Notes: generated from the letters alone by a model not told the origin. DNA of 64,000 nt from DASYTH01 sp036002505 (GCF_036002505.1 NZ_DASYTH010000322.1:12182-76181); one strand, 5' to 3'; positions 10,945 to 19,313 are shown, numbered from the stretch's first letter. Numbers and translations are program-made.

Positions 10945-10991
10945 TCGGGAAGTCCCGCGGGACCCCGTCACCCTTGCCGCCGTTCGAGCGA

Positions 10992-10997
10992 TATAAA
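10992..10997 (+). promoter_or_regulatory. Candidate -10 element (TATAAA) of the TIR gene
   Basis: TATAAA is a rare AT-rich hexamer in the 94-nt gap after the PKS stop. It lies 41 nt before the chosen TIR start, which would leave a leader of about 35 nt carrying a GAGGG Shine-Dalgarno. It suggests the TIR gene has its own promoter. No convincing -35 was found. Confidence 0.35.
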
Positions 10998-11038
10998 CCT
11001 GGTTGGCAGTTACGGTCGGGTCGGTGAGGGCGGGACAG

Positions 11039-12256
11039 ATGGCGTTACACGTGTTCATCAGCTACGCCAGGAAGGACCAGGCACGCGCGACCCAGCTGCG
11101 GGCGGACGTCCATCAGCTCGGTCACGCGGTGTGGTTCGACCAGGACGTCTCCGGCGGCCACCAGTGGTGGAGCACGATTCTGCAGCAGATCCGGGACTGC
11201 CACGTGTTCGTGTTCGTACTCAGCCCCTACTCCGTGACCTCCCGGGCCTGCCTCGCCGAGCTGAACTACGCGGAGGTGCTGCGCCGGCCGATCCTGCCGA
11301 TCATGGTGCGCTCGGTGAACCCGTCCACGGCACCCGCGGTCGTGGCCAACACGCAGATCATCGACTACACCAACCGCACCACGGACACGGTGTTCTCGCT
11401 GCTGAACGGGTTCAACAGGATGCCGAGGCCCGGCCCGCTCCCGCAACCGCTGCCGCCGGAGCCGGCGATCCCCACCTCGTACCTCAACGCCTACGCGGAG
11501 CGCCTCGGGTCGCCGGAGCTCACCTACAGCGCGCAGATGGAGCTGCTCGCGCAGCTGCGGGCGCAGCTGAACAACGAGGAGGACCAGGCCACGATCCTGC
11601 AGCTGCTGGTCGCTCTGCGCGACCGGGCGGACCTCGCCCGGGCATTGCTCCCCGACCTTGACGAGGCGCTGGCACCAGGCTGGCGGTTCGATCCGGAGGG
11701 GGACTTCGAGCGGCGCTGGTGGGGCGGGCGGGGCTTCACCAGCCAGGTCTGGAAGGACGGGCGGGCGATCGACGAGCGGGGCCCCGAATTCGCCGCGGTC
11801 CCGGCGCCAGCCGCGGGAGGCGCCATGCCCTTGATCCAGCCGCACCAGCTGGCCACCATGCCGGCCTCGCAGCGACCCATCGCGCACCCGGGGAGGTCGA
11901 AGCTGCCCCTGGTCATCGGCGTGGGCGTCGCCGTGGCGGCCGTGGTGACCGTGCTCCTCGTGGTGCTGCTGGGCGGCAGCTCCAGTGGCAGCCCGGACAG
12001 CGTGGCGCAGCAGTTCGTCAACGCGATGAACGCCCGCGACGGCAACACCCTGGCGAGCCTGGCGTGTGCCCGGGTCAAGGACGAAGTCCGGGACGTCTCC
12101 GGTCTGCAGGGCGTGAGCAACATCCAGCTCGTCGGGGTGAACGCCGGCGACAGTTCCGGCACCTTCACCATTTCCGCCACATTCGACGGCGTCAACGAAC
12201 GGCACGACCTGTCGCTGATCAAGGAGGACGGCGAGTGGCGGGTGTGCTCACTCTGA
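11039..12256 (+). CDS. Membrane-anchored TIR-domain protein with DUF2510-like motif and extracytoplasmic NTF2-like domain
   Basis: 405 residues. Residues 1-130 are a TIR domain: it opens with HVFISYARKD and has SRACLAEL with Glu74 at the usual catalytic position of NAD-cleaving TIRs. A Pro-rich linker and a helical segment follow. Around residues 213-240 a Gly-Trp...Asp-Pro...Arg-Trp-Trp-x-Gly...Phe-Thr pattern resembles the DUF2510 motif. A hydrophobic helix at about 290-315 is followed by a Ser/Gly linker and a C-terminal domain of about 85 residues like DUF4878/NTF2-like folds, which would lie outside the membrane. The ATG start was preferred over upstream TTG 11003 and GTG 11024 because GAGGG sits 8 nt before it and the TIR strand begins at once. 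It lies between the PKS and tailoring genes. Role unknown: immunity or signalling are possibilities. Confidence 0.85.
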   Translation: MALHVFISYARKDQARATQLRADVHQLGHAVWFDQDVSGGHQWWSTILQQIRDCHVFVFVLSPYSVTSRACLAELNYAEVLRRPILPIMVRSVNPSTAPAVVANTQIIDYTNRTTDTVFSLLNGFNRMPRPGPLPQPLPPEPAIPTSYLNAYAERLGSPELTYSAQMELLAQLRAQLNNEEDQATILQLLVALRDRADLARALLPDLDEALAPGWRFDPEGDFERRWWGGRGFTSQVWKDGRAIDERGPEFAAVPAPAAGGAMPLIQPHQLATMPASQRPIAHPGRSKLPLVIGVGVAVAAVVTVLLVVLLGGSSSGSPDSVAQQFVNAMNARDGNTLASLACARVKDEVRDVSGLQGVSNIQLVGVNAGDSSGTFTISATFDGVNERHDLSLIKEDGEWRVCSL

Positions 12257-12299
12257 GGCTTTAGCCCCGGCAAAGACCTACCCGGCAGGATGTTTTTCC

Positions 12300-13778
12300 A
12301 TGTCGGGAAAGGTCATCATCGCCGGTGGCGGACCGACCGGGCTCATGCTCGCCTGCGAGCTCGGGCTGCTCGGCGTCGAAACCGTCGTGCTGGAGAAGCG
12401 CGCCGAGCCGAGCGGCGAGTCGCGGGGCATGGGTTTCCACGCGCGCTCGGTGGAGCTGCTGAACCAGCGCGGGCTGCGGGACCGGCTCTACCGGGACAAC
12501 CCGCTGGTGTGGCCGAAGGTGCACTTCGCCCTGTTCTGGCTCGATATGTCCACTGTGGACGAAGACGAGTACACACTGGTCATGCCGCAGTGGCGGGTGG
12601 AGCAGATCCTCGAGGAGCGCGCCGGCGAGTTGGGTGTCGACGTCCGCCGTGGGCACGAGGTGGCCGCGCTCTCGCAGGACGACAACCAGGTCACGGTCGG
12701 CGTGCGGGCGCCGACCGGAAACTACGAGCTGGCCGCGGACTACGTGGTGGGCGCCGACGGTGGCGGGAGCGCGGTGCGCCGGCTCGCCGGCATCGGGTTC
12801 GAGGACTTCGGCGGGCTGAAGTACTACGGGGTGCTGGCCGACGTCAGGATCGACGGCCCGCGGGAGCGGTTCGCGCCGAGCCTGCACCCGACCGGGATGT
12901 ACGTCGAGGTGCTGGGCCAGGACGACATGCTGCGGATCATGTCGGTGGAGTTCGACGTGGAGGCGCCGGACCGCAGCACACCGGTCACCCTGGCGGAGCT
13001 GAAGGGCAGCGCGCGCCGGGTCGCCGGCAAGGACCTCGACCTCCCCGAACCACAGTGGATGTCCCGGTTCAGCAGCGGGTTCCGGATGGCGGAGCGGTTC
13101 CGCGCCGGCCGGGTGCTGCTGGCCGGCGACGCCGCGCACATCCATTTCCCCGCGGGCGGGCAGGGCCTGAACACCGGGATCCAGGACGCGGTGAACCTGG
13201 GCTGGAAGCTGGCCGCGGAGCTCGGCGGCTGGGCGCCGCCGGGGCTGCTGGACAGCTACCACACCGAGCGCTACCCGGTCGGCGCCAAGGTGCTGGCGAA
13301 CTCGCAGGCGCAGCTGGCGCTGATGTACCCGGTGCCGAAGGTGAATCCGCTGCGCGAGGTGTTCGCGGAGCTGACGAGGCTCCCCGAGGTGAACCGGTAT
13401 CTGGTGGAGATGGTCGCGGGCCTGGCGGTGACCTATCCGATGCCGGACGTCCCGGACCACCCGCTGCTCGGCCGGCGCGCACCGAACGTCACGCTGTCCA
13501 CTGTGGACGGTGAGGTCACGGTCGCCGAACTGCTCCGGGACGGCAACGGGGTGCTGCTGGACCTGTCCGGTGACGCCGCGGAGTTGCCCGACTGCGACGG
13601 CTGGGCGGGCCGGCTCCGGGTGGTCCAGGCCGAGCCGCACGACCGGCTCGCCGCGCCGGTGCTGCTGATCAGGCCGGACGGGCATGTCGCGCTGGCGGAC
13701 CGGGATCCGTCGGCCCTCCGGCGGGCGCTGGACACCTGGTTCGGCGCACCGGCCGCTGCTACGGTAGGTGTCCGCTGA
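12300..13778 (+). CDS. FAD-dependent aromatic monooxygenase (class A, Rox/PgaE-like)
   Basis: 492 residues. An N-terminal Rossmann motif GxGxxG (Gly9, Gly11, Gly14) binds the ADP of FAD. A canonical second FAD motif lies around Asp277 (GDAAH, then PAGGQGLN and a conserved NLGWKLA). The C-terminal third is a thioredoxin-like extension ending in a LIRPDGH stretch, as in PgaE, PheA/TfdB and rifampicin-monooxygenase relatives. Such enzymes hydroxylate aromatic or polyketide substrates with NAD(P)H and O2. The start has GCAGGA 9 nt upstream. It is followed 95 nt later by an exporter and a second monooxygenase of the same family. From family and context it is a tailoring or self-protection enzyme; its substrate cannot be read from sequence. 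Confidence 0.9.
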   Translation: MSGKVIIAGGGPTGLMLACELGLLGVETVVLEKRAEPSGESRGMGFHARSVELLNQRGLRDRLYRDNPLVWPKVHFALFWLDMSTVDEDEYTLVMPQWRVEQILEERAGELGVDVRRGHEVAALSQDDNQVTVGVRAPTGNYELAADYVVGADGGGSAVRRLAGIGFEDFGGLKYYGVLADVRIDGPRERFAPSLHPTGMYVEVLGQDDMLRIMSVEFDVEAPDRSTPVTLAELKGSARRVAGKDLDLPEPQWMSRFSSGFRMAERFRAGRVLLAGDAAHIHFPAGGQGLNTGIQDAVNLGWKLAAELGGWAPPGLLDSYHTERYPVGAKVLANSQAQLALMYPVPKVNPLREVFAELTRLPEVNRYLVEMVAGLAVTYPMPDVPDHPLLGRRAPNVTLSTVDGEVTVAELLRDGNGVLLDLSGDAAELPDCDGWAGRLRVVQAEPHDRLAAPVLLIRPDGHVALADRDPSALRRALDTWFGAPAAATVGVR

Positions 13779-13842
13779 GTCACTTTTCGTGAATGATCCG
13801 TTCCTTCGAGAGGTGCGAGGGTGTTACATTCAGTCGCATAGT

Positions 13843-13858
13843 GAACGGAATCGTTCCG
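13843..13858. promoter_or_regulatory. Operator-like palindrome upstream of the exporter gene
   Basis: The sequence CGGAATCGTTCCG (13846-13858) is a perfect odd-length inverted repeat. It overlaps a second one, GAACG-N4-CGTTC (13843-13856). It lies 15 nt before the exporter start, between a CATAGT -10-like hexamer and the GGAGG ribosome-binding site, where a repressor would block transcription. No regulator gene is adjacent. Confidence 0.4.
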
Positions 13859-13873
13859 AATCTTGGAGGCGGC

Positions 13874-15358
13874 ATGTCGACCCCGTCGGCATCTCCGGTG
13901 CCCAGGCCCGGCATCGCGCTGGCGATCATCGTGACCTGCCAGCTGATGGTCGTACTGGACACCACCATCGTCAACGTGGCGCTCCCCCAGATCAAAGACG
14001 CACTCCACTTCACGCCCACCGGCCTGTCCTGGGTGCTCAACGCCTATACCCTCACCTTCGGCGGCTTACTCCTCCTCGGTGGCCGCGCCGGTGACATCCT
14101 CGGCCGGCGCCGGGTTTTCCTCTTCGGCGTGCTGCTGTTCAGCGCCGCCTCACTGCTCGGCGGCCTGGCCCAGAACGCGCCGTGGCTGATCGCCGCCCGC
14201 GCCGCCCAGGGTGTCGGCGGCGCCATCGCCTCCCCCACCGCCCTCGCGCTGATCGCCACCAACTTCCGCGAAGGCCCGGAACGCACCCGGGCGATGAGCA
14301 CCTGGGGCGCGGTCGCCGGCGCCGGCGGCGGTCTCGGCCTCATCCTCGGCGGCGTCCTCACCGACTGGGTCTCCTGGCAATGGGTCCTCTACGTCAACGT
14401 GCCCATCGGCCTCGCGATCGCCGCCCTGACCCCCCGCTACCTGGCCGAGTCCGACCGCCAACCCGGCCGGTTCGACCTGTTCGGCGCGCTCAGCTCCACC
14501 ATCGGAATGTCCGCCCTGGTCTACGGATTCATCCGCGCCGCCACCAACGGCTGGGGCGACCGCTACGGTCTGATCGCGTTCGGCCTGGCCCTGGTATTCC
14601 TGGTCGCCTTCGTCGTCAACGAAACCGCCGCCAAACAACCGATCGTGCCGCTCCGCCTGTTCGCCGACCGCAACCGCGCCATCGCCTTCGTCACCCGCCT
14701 CTTCGTCGTGGCGGGCATGTTCGGCATGTTCTTCTTCCTCACCCAGTTCACCCAGAACGTGCTCGACTGGAGCCCCCTGGAGGCCGGCCTCGCCGTCCTG
14801 CCGTCGACCGTGCTGATCCTGGTCTCGGCAAAACTGGTGATGAGGTTGATACCCAGGTACGGCGTGAAATCGCTGACCGTCACCGGAGTCACCGTCACCA
14901 CCCTCGGCATGGTTTGGCTGAGCTTCATCTCCGAGACCACCAACTACTGGACCGGAATCCTCGGCCCGATGATCCTCTTTGGCATCGGCATGGGCATGCC
15001 CTTCGTGACGCTCACCCTGCTGTCCCTGGCCGCCGTGCCACCCAAGGACTCCGGCGCCGCGTCCGGCCTGGTCAACGTCATGCAGCAACTCGGCGGCGCG
15101 CTCGGCCTGTCGATCCTCGTCACGGTCTTCGGAACCGCCTCCCGCCATTCCGCCGAGCACAACCCCAACGCGCCCAAGACCATCCTCACCGACGGCATCG
15201 CCACGACCTTCACCGTCGCGACGGTCCTCATCGGCGCCATGATCGTGCTGACCCTGCTCGGAATCAAGGCAGGCAAGCCAACCGCGCCCACCGGGAGGCC
15301 GAGCGAGAACGGCGTGGCGCCAGGGATTCCGGCTACTCATCGAGAAGGGGCCACATGA
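13874..15358 (+). CDS. MFS drug exporter, DHA2 (EmrB/QacA) family
   Basis: 494 residues with about 14 hydrophobic helices. After the first helix comes the acidic motif LDTTIVNVALP, and GRAGDILGRRR is the loop motif A of MFS antiporters; both are typical of 14-TM DHA2 proton-driven drug exporters. The ATG was chosen because TTGGAGG lies just upstream; an in-frame ATG at 13793 would add 27 non-membrane residues and lacks such a site. The stop overlaps the next start (ATGA), so it is translationally coupled to the second monooxygenase. It likely exports the local polyketide or a related toxic compound. An operator-like palindrome sits in its leader. Confidence 0.92.
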   Translation: MSTPSASPVPRPGIALAIIVTCQLMVVLDTTIVNVALPQIKDALHFTPTGLSWVLNAYTLTFGGLLLLGGRAGDILGRRRVFLFGVLLFSAASLLGGLAQNAPWLIAARAAQGVGGAIASPTALALIATNFREGPERTRAMSTWGAVAGAGGGLGLILGGVLTDWVSWQWVLYVNVPIGLAIAALTPRYLAESDRQPGRFDLFGALSSTIGMSALVYGFIRAATNGWGDRYGLIAFGLALVFLVAFVVNETAAKQPIVPLRLFADRNRAIAFVTRLFVVAGMFGMFFFLTQFTQNVLDWSPLEAGLAVLPSTVLILVSAKLVMRLIPRYGVKSLTVTGVTVTTLGMVWLSFISETTNYWTGILGPMILFGIGMGMPFVTLTLLSLAAVPPKDSGAASGLVNVMQQLGGALGLSILVTVFGTASRHSAEHNPNAPKTILTDGIATTFTVATVLIGAMIVLTLLGIKAGKPTAPTGRPSENGVAPGIPATHREGAT

Positions 15359-16806
15359 GCGATCCCGTCGTGATCGTCGGAGGCGGCGTCACCGGACTGC
15401 TGCTCGCCGGTGAGCTGAGACTCGCCGGCGTGCCGGCCGTGGTACTCGAAACACGGACCGGGATCGCCGAGCATTCCAACGGCATGGCCCTGCACGGCCG
15501 GTCCCTGGAGTTCCTGCGCCAGCGAGGGTTGGCCGACGAGATCGCCGCCGCCGGGGTCTTCCCCTGGCCCCGCACCCCGTTCGCGTTCCTGTGGCTCGAC
15601 CTGGCCGGAGCGGACGAACGGGACCACACGTACGCCTTCCCCCAGTGGCGCCTGGAAAAGATCCTCGAACGGCGGGCGGTTGACCTCGGCGCTGAGCTAC
15701 GCCGCGGCCACACCGTGGTAGCGCTCGACAACGGCCCGGACCGGGTTACCCTGACCGTGCTGGCCGACGGCGCCGAGTATCGCGTCGAAGCAGGCTACGT
15801 CGTCGGCTGCGACGGCGAGGACAGCGTGGTCCGCCGGTTGTCAGGAATCCCCTTCGACGACGGCGGAATCGACTCGGGCTACTACGGGGTACTCGGCGAC
15901 GTGGCATTTCCGGACGGCGTGTATCCCGAGTTCGCCGCCGGCCTGCACCCCAACGGAATGTTCGGCGCCCTCCCGTTGCAAGCCGGAATGCTGCGGCTCA
16001 TGACCATACAATTCGACACAAAGCGCCCCGGCGACGACGTCCCTGTCACCGCCGACGAACTGCGGGCGGCGATCCGCCGGGTGACCGGTACCGATCCGGA
16101 TATCGGAGAGGTCCGCTGGCTGTCCCGCTTCGGCGGAGCGACCCGCGTAGCCGAAACTTACCGCCGAGACCGAGTGTTCCTGGCCGGCGACGCCGCGCAC
16201 GTGCTCTACATTTCCGGAACCCAGAGCTTGAACTTGGGAATTCAGGACGCCGCGAACCTCGGCTGGAAGCTCGCCGCGGCTGTCAAGGGATGGGCGCCGG
16301 CGGATTTGCTGGATACATACCACATGGAGCGCCACGTCGCCGGAGAACAGGCCCGGACGCACGCTCTCGCGCAGTTCGCGCTGATGCACCCGCTTGATCG
16401 AGTGGGGCCGTTGCGCGATATCATGTCGGATATCCTGGGTTTCGGAGACGTTAACCAGCACCTGCTCAAACTGGCTACGGCGGCTCGATATCCGACAATG
16501 GGACAGGAAGGTCATCGACCGGTCGGCGAGCAGATCGGGGAACTGCCGTTGTCGACGCCGGGGGGTGAGACGTCGGTGGCGGCACTGTTGGCGGGTGGGC
16601 GCGGGGTGCTCGTGGACTTCTCCGGCGGGACCGTGGGGGACGAGGCGCGGGCGTGGTCGGAGTGGGTGGAAATCGTCGAGGCGCGGCCGGTTGCTGAGTT
16701 CGGGGGTGATGGGGTGCTGGTTAGGCCGGATGGATATGTTGCATGGTTGGGTGGCGAGGGGTTGTTGGACGCGTTGAGAATGTGGTTCGGGGACGTATGG
16801 GTGTGA
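15355..16806 (+). CDS. FAD-dependent monooxygenase, second copy with atypical FAD motif
   Basis: 483 residues, same family and layout as the monooxygenase at 12300, including the N-terminal GxGxxG (Gly9, Gly11, Gly14), the GDAAH motif around Asp279 and the C-terminal thioredoxin-like extension. In the stretch after GDAAH, where relatives read Pro-x-Gly-Gly-Gln-Gly-Leu-Asn, this protein reads Tyr-Ile-Ser-Gly-Thr-Gln-Ser-Leu-Asn. The usual Pro and two of the loop glycines near the flavin pyrophosphate/ribityl are therefore lost. It may bind FAD differently or have shifted function. It overlaps the exporter stop by ATGA and ends just before a repeat-rich spacer. Probable tailoring or detoxifying hydroxylase. 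Confidence 0.88.
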   Translation: MSDPVVIVGGGVTGLLLAGELRLAGVPAVVLETRTGIAEHSNGMALHGRSLEFLRQRGLADEIAAAGVFPWPRTPFAFLWLDLAGADERDHTYAFPQWRLEKILERRAVDLGAELRRGHTVVALDNGPDRVTLTVLADGAEYRVEAGYVVGCDGEDSVVRRLSGIPFDDGGIDSGYYGVLGDVAFPDGVYPEFAAGLHPNGMFGALPLQAGMLRLMTIQFDTKRPGDDVPVTADELRAAIRRVTGTDPDIGEVRWLSRFGGATRVAETYRRDRVFLAGDAAHVLYISGTQSLNLGIQDAANLGWKLAAAVKGWAPADLLDTYHMERHVAGEQARTHALAQFALMHPLDRVGPLRDIMSDILGFGDVNQHLLKLATAARYPTMGQEGHRPVGEQIGELPLSTPGGETSVAALLAGGRGVLVDFSGGTVGDEARAWSEWVEIVEARPVAEFGGDGVLVRPDGYVAWLGGEGLLDALRMWFGDVWV

Positions 16807-16810
16807 CTGG

Positions 16811-17030
16811 GTGCGGGGCTTGAAGGTTGGTCAGGGTGCAGCGCTTGGGGGTTGGTCAGGGTGTGGCGCTTCGGGGTGGGTTCGGGGGCGGCGCGCATTG
16901 TGCGGGGTCGCCTCTCCGGCCTCAAGGGCGCTTCGCGTCGGCTTCGCCGATCGCCGCGCCGCGGCCACCCGCCAACACCCCGAACTGCAACACCCCGAGC
17001 CGAACCCCAAGCCGCAGCACCCCAAATGGA
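16811..17030. repeat. Triple 25-bp tandem repeat with inverted partner, between convergent genes
   Basis: Three 25-bp units start at 16811, 16836 and 16861, each of the form GTGYRGCGCTT followed by G-rich sequence and GGTCAGG or a close variant. From 16970 to 17027 the opposite strand shows related G-rich units, so the two halves can pair imperfectly. The spacer lies between the convergent monooxygenase and GGDEF genes and could act as a two-way terminator. Confidence 0.5.
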
Positions 17031-17033
17031 GCA

Positions 17034-19142
17034 CTACACGAAGAGCGCCTCAATATCCTCCGCCGGCCCCGCACACCCGAACAGCGGACCCGAAGCAACC
17101 GTCGCACCCACCTCGCGCCACCACGCCAGCTGGTCCTCCGACTCGATCTGCCCCACGATCACCACGGCACCGGTGTCCCGCACCAGCGGAATCAGACCAC
17201 GCGTAGCACGAAGGAACAGCGACTCGTTCTCCATACCACTCGTAACCCGGTTGATGACCCGATCCGCCATTTTCACCGCGTGCACCGGCAGATCCTCCAG
17301 GCAAGCCAAATCCCCACGCGTCGTCCCGAACTCGTAGAGCACGGTGGAGATACCCAGATCTACCAGGACATCCAGATTGTCCTCAGCCAGACCGTCCATC
17401 ATGCACAGCGCCTGCACCGGCATGCCCAGGCGGAGCTGGTCGTTGGGCAGGCCGGTGTCGAGGAGGGCGGCTTGGACGGTGCGGACGAGGTCGGGGTCGG
17501 CGGCTTGCTGGCGGGTGAGCTCGACATAGAGCTGGGGGAGGTCGGCGGAAAGGCGGTGCTTCCAGGCCATGATCTGCTCGCAGGCGCGGCTGAGCATCCA
17601 GCGGCCGATGGGGAGGGAGAGGCCGGTCTCTTCGAGGGCGTCGATGCAGCTGTTGTGGTCGAGGGTGCCGTGCAGGGCGTGGTCCCAGCGGAGGAGTGGC
17701 TGGACCGCGGTGATTCTTCGGTCGTCGACCGAGACCAGGGGTTGGTATTCGAGGTCGATCTCGCCGCTCTCCCAGGCGCCGGGGATGGAGGCGGAGAGGT
17801 TGAAGCGTTCCCGGTCGCGGGCGCCGAGGTCGGTGTCGACCATGGCCCACTGGCGGCGGCCGGCGGCTTTGAGACGGCGGAGGGTGATGTCGGTGGCCTG
17901 GAGCAGGTCCATGGGGTCGGCGTCGGGGCGGGGGTATTCGAGCACCGCGATGCAGGCCGTGGTGGCGACGCCGTTGTCACCGACGTAGAAGGGTTCGCCG
18001 AGCTCGTCGTTGATGCGCTGGGCGATGGTTTCGGCGCTGGGGGTGGTCGGCGAGACCTCGATCATGATGCCGAACTCGTCGCCGTCGAGGCGGGCGACGG
18101 TGGCGGTCTCACCGGCGACGACTGTGAGCAGCCGGCGGGCGACGACCTGGAGGAGCTTGTCTCCGACGTGCCGGCCGGGGCCGTCGTTGATCGCGGCGAA
18201 GCCGTCGAGGTTGATGTGGAAGAGGGTGACGGCGTCGACGGCGTACTTGCCGGCGAGGGCTTCCTCGAGCCGGCCGAGGAAGCGCTGGCGGTTGACCAGG
18301 CCGGTGAGCGCGTCGTGGGTGGCCTGGAAGCGCAGCCGGTCTTCGAGCAGGTGCTTGTCGGAGATGTCCTCGACGGTGGTGACGAAGTGCCGGGGCGTGC
18401 CGTCGGGGTGGCGCATGACGGAGCCGGACAGGTACACCAACGCCTCGTCGCCGTTCTTGCGGCGGAGCCGGCGGCGTTCGCGGAACGGGAGCGCGTCGGT
18501 TTCGAGCAGTTCCTCGTAGCGCGAGGCGATGAGGGCGGCCTCGTCCGGGTGATAGAGGTCGCGCAGGTTCATGCCGCCGAGTTCGCGCGCCGGGTATTCG
18601 AGGATGTCGGCGAGGGCGCGGTTGGTGCGGACGAGGGCGCCGTCGAGGTCGGAGAGCGCCATGCCGACCGACGAGGAAGTGAAGATTTCTCGGAATAGCG
18701 CTTCGCTGGCTTGGAGATCGCGCTCCACGTTCTCTTTGGCGTGGGTGAGCGCCCGCTTGATGTCCTCCTGCTCGGCGAACAGCCGGCTGCGCATTCCCGT
18801 GGAGAACCCGGCGGCGAGCGCCCCGAGCACCGCCATGACCCGGTGCCGGACGCAGTCCACGGTGAGGGCGTCGAACTCGGGCATCTCAGCCAGCCACCGG
18901 CCCAGCAGGTCGATCGTGCTCCGCAAGCAGATCGGCTTGGTGAAGCCAATGACGACCATCCGGGCGCCCACCTCGCCACCCGGGTCGGCGTCGAAGTCCT
19001 CGGCACGCACCGTGTCGACCAGGGCGTCGAGCAGCTCGAGCAGGGTCTGCTCGATCTCGTCACGCGAGCGCGCGACGTAGATCACCTGGGTCAGTTGTCC
19101 CGCCCATTGTCTGGCCAGCTCGGCTCTATCCACTGGCGCCAT
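17034..19142 (-). CDS. PAS-GGDEF-EAL signalling protein with degenerate EAL
   Basis: 702 residues. An N-terminal helical region (1-140) without recognisable domain is followed by a PAS domain (about 150-265), a GGDEF domain whose signature reads DGDEF (353-357) and an EAL-like domain from about 460. The EAL domain has lost key residues: the EAL triad reads VQP within a conserved LLRW context, the DDFG metal loop reads YEFG, and the usual metal-ligand Asn after the LxV strand is missing. Phosphodiesterase activity is therefore unlikely. DGDEF is a non-standard cyclase signature of uncertain activity. Most likely a c-di-GMP synthase or sensor tied to development or secondary metabolism. A 10-codon ORF with a good ribosome site overlaps its start. 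Confidence 0.88.
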   Translation of the reverse strand: MAPVDRAELARQWAGQLTQVIYVARSRDEIEQTLLELLDALVDTVRAEDFDADPGGEVGARMVVIGFTKPICLRSTIDLLGRWLAEMPEFDALTVDCVRHRVMAVLGALAAGFSTGMRSRLFAEQEDIKRALTHAKENVERDLQASEALFREIFTSSSVGMALSDLDGALVRTNRALADILEYPARELGGMNLRDLYHPDEAALIASRYEELLETDALPFRERRRLRRKNGDEALVYLSGSVMRHPDGTPRHFVTTVEDISDKHLLEDRLRFQATHDALTGLVNRQRFLGRLEEALAGKYAVDAVTLFHINLDGFAAINDGPGRHVGDKLLQVVARRLLTVVAGETATVARLDGDEFGIMIEVSPTTPSAETIAQRINDELGEPFYVGDNGVATTACIAVLEYPRPDADPMDLLQATDITLRRLKAAGRRQWAMVDTDLGARDRERFNLSASIPGAWESGEIDLEYQPLVSVDDRRITAVQPLLRWDHALHGTLDHNSCIDALEETGLSLPIGRWMLSRACEQIMAWKHRLSADLPQLYVELTRQQAADPDLVRTVQAALLDTGLPNDQLRLGMPVQALCMMDGLAEDNLDVLVDLGISTVLYEFGTTRGDLACLEDLPVHAVKMADRVINRVTSGMENESLFLRATRGLIPLVRDTGAVVIVGQIESEDQLAWWREVGATVASGPLFGCAGPAEDIEALFV

Positions 19143-19191
19143 CCACGGGCCACGTCATCGTGCTGTCCTTCTCAGCTGAGCTGCGGCAACT

Positions 19192-19240
19192 TACCAGTTG
19201 CCAGTCAAGTGTTGCTAGTGGTCAGAGTGGACCAACTCTG
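19192..19240. promoter_or_regulatory. Upstream region of GGDEF gene with shared CAACTGGTA motif and hairpin
   Basis: On the minus strand CTGGCAACTGGTA (19192-19204) nearly matches CTGGTCAACTGGTA in front of the methyltransferase gene (20169-20182). A 6-bp inverted repeat (CAGAGT-N6-ACTCTG, 19223-19240) lies beside it. This suggests a common regulator of the two genes; none is encoded nearby. Confidence 0.35.
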
Positions 19241-19313
19241 CACCCATGTGGGTACCGAGCGCCACCCCGAATGCACACATTTGGTGGCTGCGGCCCTACC
19301 CCATAAGAGTGAA

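Noticed and set aside
10952..10963. Palindrome GTCCCGCGGGAC as PKS terminator
   Set aside because: It has no loop and only 6 bp per arm, so it cannot form a normal terminator hairpin; it may be chance in GC-rich DNA.
12300..16806. Naming the monooxygenases as rifampicin resistance enzymes
   Set aside because: Similarity is at family level only and judged from memory; substrate cannot be assigned from sequence.
16827..18698. Long plus-strand frame over the GGDEF gene
   Set aside because: Shadow frame; its start lies in the 25-bp repeat region and the translation is Val/Gly/Asp-rich with no domain.
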